Below, in pieces: positions 17,921 to 23,048 of a stretch of DNA of 23,048 bases. Origin of the DNA: Gracilaria domingensis (Eukaryota; Rhodophyta; Florideophyceae; Gracilariales; Gracilariaceae). The notes beneath the pieces are model-generated. The model worked only from the letters and a program-made list of their open reading frames with translations. It had not been told where the DNA came from and ran no database searches. Numbering within the stretch: position 1 is the stretch's first letter; each line of letters starts with the position of its first letter. The position numbers and the translations under genes are program-made. The stretch covers positions 1-23,048 of the forward strand of contig VCMS01000477.1 of the NCBI GenBank assembly GCA_022539475.1. Reading direction: 5' to 3'.

Positions 17921-18036
17921 CTGTAATTACAGTCAGAAGGACATCGCCAGTTGGCATGCATGCATTGCCCGAAGGCAATGCCGCGTGTGCTAAACTGGCC
18001 AATGATATCAAACTGTAGTGGGTTTGGCCCCACTAC
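17921..18036. promoter_or_regulatory. Cluster of three palindromes (second unit)
   Basis: Same three inverted repeats as in the first unit, at 17921-17932, 17962-17981 and 18015-18036. Confidence 0.5.
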
Positions 18037-18121
18037 TCTACATTTAGGAGTACTACTGCATCTAGTTAGTAACTATAGTGCGTTATTGCATTTCTAGTCT
18101 CTTCTAGAGGGTTCAGAACTC

Positions 18122-18129
18122 TATATAAA
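18122..18129 (+). promoter_or_regulatory. TATA box of the LTR promoter (second unit)
   Basis: TATATAAA, copy of 5013-5020, in front of the second gag. Confidence 0.6.
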
Positions 18130-18891
18130 GGGTCGCAAAGACGCCCAGCGGTGTCTCGAGCCAACAAAACATTGCGTTCATCAACTTTATTATTATATCA
18201 ACCGTACCCATATACCTTGAGCAGTGCAGCTAAGTAACTTATTACTTCGTCTAGGCCTCCGTGCCTTATCAACATCTTTTGTGCTTGCGCGTTCTGTGCG
18301 AGCACTGCTCTACTCAACAGATACCCCAGTACCGGTCAAAGCGCCCTAGGCATGGACGAGAATCGGGTAGTGTGTACCAAAGGCGCTTCTGTTGTCAGTA
18401 AGCCCCACCGGAGCTTCCGCTCGGATAACGGTGTCTGTCGAGAGAACTGGTGCTACACGGACTTTGGCGCTAGAGGGGAAGTTGTCCGTTCGGTTTTCTT
18501 TGAGTGCCGCGTAACGTCTTCTGCAAGAAACCAGGTTGGGGTACGGAGTGAAGACTATCTTCAGTTAGTAACTCTTCCTTAGGGAGCCTCGTGAGAAGTC
18601 TATATGCTTGTCTCCGGAGGCGCAGAGATAAATTTGACTGCAGAATTCGCGTGCAGTTTGTTGTCGTCCGTTTTTCGATATATCTTTCGTTTGCTGGTTA
18701 TCACGCCACTAGTTCCTCTTTCTCTTTTCTGTGCCGTGAGATCTTCTCCTGGGCATACTAAGTTTATTTACCTGATGGAGTCTGGGCCCACGTTGATCTT
18801 TTTATGTGGCTGGGTGTTCTACTCTGAGTCTCTTTCTGCTACGATAGGCAAGTGCAAGGGTGTGCAATCACCCGCGTCGTTTGCCATCAAA

Positions 18892-20496
18892 ATGATGTCC
18901 AGAGGGTACTCTCGAGGAGGGGGCCAACCTAATGAAGCATCCTCTTCTACCGTCAATTTCGATGGTTCTTCCGTCGATGTGAGAAAGTTCTTCTTCTTCC
19001 ATGAAAATGTTTCAATATCTCGCAAAACTGAAGAAGAAAGTGCTCTTGTCCTTCTTGGTTTTCTGGAAGGCGAGGCGTTCGATTTATATAATGAGATCTA
19101 TGCTGAAGATGGTTCTCTGGCCTCAGAAACAAGAGCTTACAATGCAGTTAAGGCGTCGCTGATTGATCGCTTTGGTACAAGTGACGGACCTGAAGAGAAC
19201 ATTCGCCGTGCAGTTTCATCACGTTTAGATTAAACGGATCTGCTCGGGTCGATGAAAGAGAGGGACAGCTGTTTTGAGAAAGCTGGATTCAACTCTGAGG
19301 CCAAGTTTGGCTTTCTTCGTAAAGCGGTCATGGAATTTGCGAACTTTGCGCAGTTTGTAATGTTTCGTGGTGTTGAGGACTACAATTCTCTGAGAGAAGT
19401 CGTGAAGTCATTTATCCCCGGGAAGAAGACCCTTGGTTTATATGGAGTCTTTAATGCTCTTACAACGGCCATGCACGTTCTACAGAAGCCAAAGAAGCAG
19501 GCGCAGTCTTCGTCTGATGTCCTTGAGGACAAAGTGAATGAGTTTTCTGACCAGCTTGCGCAGTTGTCTCTGATGATGAAGAAGAGTCACTTCTCTCAGT
19601 CGAATAACCGTCAAGGTGGCGATCGATTGTGTTCGTATTGCCGACAGCCAGGACATATTTTTATCAGATGTGAACTGAACCATCATCGAGATACTCGTTG
19701 TGTGCGGTGCGGAACGTTCGGCGATTCAGTGAATACATGTTGGAAGAGATCATCCAATGACAACTCGCGTGAAGTGAAGTTTGAGAACGCGAGGAGTGAA
19801 TCGCAGTCTGAAGAAAAGCTTAGCGTACAAGATTCCCCTTCAACTTCAGAACAGCATGAGAAAGAGAGTCATGTCTCTGTCCCCACGGAGCAAAAGCATG
19901 ACAAAAAATTTGTGAACACAGCTAAGGGACCTGTAGATGGATCCCCACTTCCGAAGCAAGCTCGTACGGGAGAGCTCATTGAAATTTCGCCGGTCATGTT
20001 CCCGAATACTGCCGAGTCTCAGAAGGACGCTAGTAGACGTGTCCGTTCCGCACAGACTAAGAAGATCAAGACAGGAAGGTCTGGAGTTCGAAAGAGTTCC
20101 TCGAGCAAAGTTAAGCTTCAGAAACACGTGGGGAAATACAATGTCTACGAAGAATTGGCCAATGCCCCTTCTGGTTTGACCTTCGCACAGTTGCTTCGAG
20201 AAGACACAGAGAAAGCGAAGAAGAGTATTCGCCGTCTCATTTCTGCTCGAAGGTGTACTAGAACCAAGGCCTATGCAGATACAGACGTGAAGACCCGTCG
20301 TCTGAAAGTCGTTCAAGTTAAGATTTACGGCTTGGATACGGAGCCGTTGCTCGACTCAAGGGCAGTTCCTAACATTATGTCTACAAGTCTTGCGGAGAAG
20401 CTTTCTGTCAAACCAGCGGTGACAGAGAAGAAGATCACCATGGCCGATGGAAGTACTTCCGAATGTTTGGGTATTCTCAAAAAAGTCCCAGTCTAG
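18892..20496 (+). pseudogene. gag: Gag of the plus-strand Ty3/gypsy element (second unit)
   Basis: Identical in layout to 5783-7387. The stop TAA is at 19231-19233, the first CCHC knuckle at 19630-19671, the second knuckle with Asp for His at 19699-19740, and the stop TAG inside the protease at 20494-20496. Confidence 0.85.
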
Positions 20497-20859
20497 TTTG
20501 CTTCAGTCGTGGTTCCCCTGCGCTTTTTTGTTGTGAAAGGAACTCCATTCGAAGTTATCATTGGTTGCCCCTCTTTGGAAATGCTTCAAGCCTGTTTGGA
20601 CCTTGGAGCTCAACAAGTGAAGATGAAACCTGAGGGAAAGTCAATCACTCTTGGACTTGACTACGACAGAACAGGTCTCGAGCAGTACACCTCACTTAGT
20701 GGTACTGACAGTGAAGGCTTCACTTCCGACTCCAGTGCAGTTCCGCTCTCGTCTGATTCGAAATCTGATGACGAAGATGAATTGGTCTTAACCCACATGA
20801 AGAGAGACTGTTTCCCAGATGATTACAGTTGGGATTTCAGTCGTACGGAGAACCTGTGA
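20308..20859 (+). pseudogene. pro: Retropepsin-like protease (second unit)
   Basis: Copy of 7199-7747 with one additional codon (three bases at about 20737-20739) in the Ser-rich tail. The active site reads Asp-Ser-Arg at 20353-20361. The TAG at 20494-20496 splits the domain. Confidence 0.8.
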
Positions 20860-21767
20860 TGATCACTGATTCCCCAGAACAGCCCACTGAGTCTGATTCT
20901 GAAGAAGATCAGCCTGATTCAGAAGGAGAGGAAGAAACCCCTAAGAATGCACCTTTCGTTCCCCCGCTCCTGCCTTAGAAGTCCGAGGTTATGCACGTTC
21001 CGAGAGACGAGCAGAAGAGATTGTCTTTCGCGATGCGTTCACGAATGAAGTATATGCCCACGGACCAGATGAGACAGAAGTTGCGTCCGAGGAATAGGCT
21101 CATTTGGCATCCCAGCTTCAAATTAATGCTTAGGCTGAAGACTAAGATGATGCTGCCACAGATGAGAATCGTAGATTCGGAGATGCAGAGGAAGACGATA
21201 TTTCTTCTGAAGACCCAGCTTACTCGGAGCCTCTCGACCCGATATTGAATATTGCCATCAGAGATGATGTCGTACCTCTCGACAGTAGTGGACCCGACCA
21301 GCCAACAGAGACAATTAATCTTCGTCTTCATCGCCGCTTTACACCGTTGCGCCCCGAAGACCCATTGCCCCTGGAAGCGTCAGAGTTGCCAGTCGGTGCG
21401 CGATTCACACTCGACATCGACAATGATTTGCAACCGTATCTTTCCTCGACCCAGAAGGTCAAGAACGGTGGCTTTCTCGCCCCGGTGCTAGTGATGTGCC
21501 GTCGGACAGTCATGATCAAAATCGACCAGCGGAAGAGGATGAAGAGCTCCATGAACTGGTTATGGATGATTCCGATGATTCTAATCCAACTGTGCAAATC
21601 GTTGCACCTGCCGATGATATCCAGTTTAACTCAGATCCTCCGGATGACTCTCAGCAGATTGAGAACTATGTCTGCGTTTTGGATGAACCTGCATCACCGC
21701 AGTCAAAAGAAGATGAGGTTGGGCAATGGCATAATCGTATTACTCTGAAAGGTCTATCCCGTTGTCT
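20860..21767 (+). pseudogene. Acidic linker in place of RT (second unit)
   Basis: Copy of 7748-8655 with the same stops and frame changes. No RT palm motif is present here either, so loss of RT predates the duplication. Confidence 0.6.
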
Positions 21768-22093
21768 TCGCTTTGAAGAAGTTCAGAATCTATTTGCTCT
21801 CTTCCATTCCGTTCCAGTGGACGACCGATCACCAAGCACTGAAGCATGCGTTCTCGAAGAAAGATGTTCATGGTCGTCTTGCCAGGTCGTTGGATTTTCT
21901 CGCTGAGTATGAATTTGAGATCGTCTATCGTCCTGATGCTGTGAATCATGCCGCTTATTATATCTCTCGTTATGCACTGGATCCCGAAGCAGCAGAGAAT
22001 TCCGCTGAAGAAGTTGATCTGGTTGCTTCGATTGACTTCCACGAATTTGAAGGCATCGAGCCCTACTATGCGAACATTGGCCGCTACCTTTGA
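21768..22093 (+). pseudogene. RNase H domain (second unit)
   Basis: Copy of 8656-8981 with WTTDHQALKH and HAAYYISRY. Tyr replaces the expected catalytic Asp in the last motif, and TGA ends the frame at 22091-22093. Confidence 0.85.
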
Positions 22094-23048
22094 AACTTAG
22101 AGATGGATGAGGAAGACACGAAATTGCGCACTGCTGCGAAGCGTGCCGCAAAGCACTTTTTTGTCTGGAATGACCTCTTATTCCGCAGGACGAAAGATGG
22201 AATTCGTCCGGTTCCCCCGATTCGTGATCGTGTTCCGTTGATTCGAATGTTCCATGACGAAGTCAGACATTGGAATAAGTAGGACACAAGGAATTTCTTA
22301 GTCGATCGCTTAAGGTGGCCGACAATCCGTGGAGATATTCACAAGTATGTTCAGAGTTGCGTAGGATGTCGGTTGATGGCTCCAGTGATCTCGTATTGAG
22401 CCGATCAGAGAGCTCGGCTGACAAACATCTCTCACAAGTTCGCAATAGACTTTGCTGGACCTCTTCCTACTAGTACTTCCGGAAATAGGTTTCCCCTCAT
22501 TGAAGAAGAACACTTGACTGGTTTGCCTATCGCTATTGCGACCCCAGATTCGACCTCAGAAGTTGTTCTCAATTTCGTGGAGAAAGAATCATCCTTCCCT
22601 TTGCTCCGCCTCGTATATTCGTGTCTGACACGCTCCCTCTTTTCCGGCTATTTTGATTCGATTGTGAAGAAGTATGTAATTCAGCTGAAGCCGGTTTTCG
22701 CGTATCCTCCGATGTCGAATGGCCGAGCCGAAAGGATGGTTGGAACGATCAAGCGCGCCATCCCTAAGACTATTGTCGACAAGGTTCAGAGTCGGACATG
22801 GGTTCAGATCAAGTCGTTTATCGGTACCGCTGCCGCAAATTGGTTGTTGGATTCCGCCCGTTTTAGTTAATGTATGAAACAGTTCCTCGCATGCACCCTA
22901 CGGATCCCATCCCCCTGATTGAAGATGCCATGCTGTTCGAACGCCGTCTCGAGTTATCGGCCGCCCTTCCCCAGCGTGCTACGTGTGTTGCGATGCAGCT
23001 AGTCGCCAGGTGACTCGAAGGCATGCCTCCGTTCAATGTTGGAGATGA
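22094..23048 (+). pseudogene. Integrase (second unit), cut by window end
   Basis: Copy of 8982-9942 with zinc finger, first core Asp (AIDFAGPLP) and core Glu (SNGRAERMV). Three single bases present in the first unit are missing here (near 22588, 22630 and 22783). This changes which segments are in frame: 22514-22870 is open through SNGRAERMV to SARF, whereas the first unit breaks after VDK. Here the VSDN motif is out of frame. The last 60 bases differ by several indels and may be low-quality sequence. Confidence 0.8.

Larger units (their letters stand above)
17482..18894 (+). repeat. Proposed 5' LTR of the plus-strand element (type A, second unit)
   Basis: Copy of 4373-5785, including the antisense micro-ORF, the palindrome cluster and the TATA box. 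One substitution was seen (C4744 to T17853). Confidence 0.55.
13777..23048. repeat. Second, partial unit of the 13.1 kb tandem duplication
   Basis: This stretch repeats 670-9942 in the same orientation and is cut by the window end. I noticed only a handful of differences in the first 8.8 kb: two single-base indels in the minus-strand protease, C4744 versus T17853, and a 3-base indel at 7628/20737. Differences become frequent after about 22588, where single bases are missing relative to the first unit, and the last 60 bases hold several indels. That gradient looks like lower sequence accuracy near a contig end. Apart from these sites, stops and frameshifts are the same in both units. Confidence 0.85.

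Noticed and set aside
1..23048. CRISPR arrays, tRNA or rRNA genes, bacterial operons
   Set aside because: No short regularly spaced repeats, no tRNA-like or rRNA sequence recognised, and gene structure is eukaryotic.
1..23048. Ciliate-type code with TAA/TAG as Gln
   Set aside because: Gln in gag is almost always CAA/CAG, in-frame TGA also occurs, and frameshifts accompany the stops; decay is simpler. Kept only as an alternative.

Overview
This is eukaryotic nuclear DNA, dominated by decayed mobile elements. Supporting evidence is Ty3/gypsy-type gag-pol fragments on both strands, a TATA-box promoter inside an LTR, a short GT-AG intron, and no bacterial operons or Shine-Dalgarno spacing. The protein families (Ty3/gypsy elements, a DIRS/Crypton-like tyrosine recombinase, a jacalin plus aerolysin-like protein) are found in fungi, oomycetes and other microbial eukaryotes. 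The species cannot be fixed from the sequence.

Layout of the first unit. Positions 1-2311 (minus strand) hold a degraded Ty3/gypsy element with gag, protease and reverse transcriptase, cut by the window start. Positions 2959-3996 (minus) hold a broken gene for a jacalin-lectin plus aerolysin-like (natterin-type) protein. From about 4373 to 11611 (plus) lies a second Ty3/gypsy element: LTR, gag with two zinc knuckles, protease, an acidic linker where reverse transcriptase should be, RNase H, integrase with a GPY/F-like tail, polypurine tract, second LTR. Positions 11612-13061 hold decayed coding sequence and a frameshifted tyrosine recombinase. Positions 13062-13776 hold proline-rich sequence and an ORF cut at a junction.

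At 13776/13777 the sequence jumps back to position 670 and repeats almost perfectly to the window end. The window is therefore read as flank (1-669), a full 13,107-base unit (670-13776) and a second, partial unit (13777-23048). The reverse-transcriptase reading runs through 670 without a break, so the novel joint is at 13777. An assembly artefact is not excluded.

No intact protein-coding gene is claimed. Most coding regions have in-frame stops and frameshifts, and most lesions are shared by both units, so decay came before duplication. The most unusual item is a small antisense ORF of about 70 codons with a CxxC motif. It lies in both LTR types of the plus-strand element, aligns without gaps over its first 55 codons, and carries a different stop codon at the same codon 28 in each. 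The LTRs are also mosaic: their upstream parts differ while about 850 bases of promoter and leader are nearly identical, and that similarity stops at an ATG.
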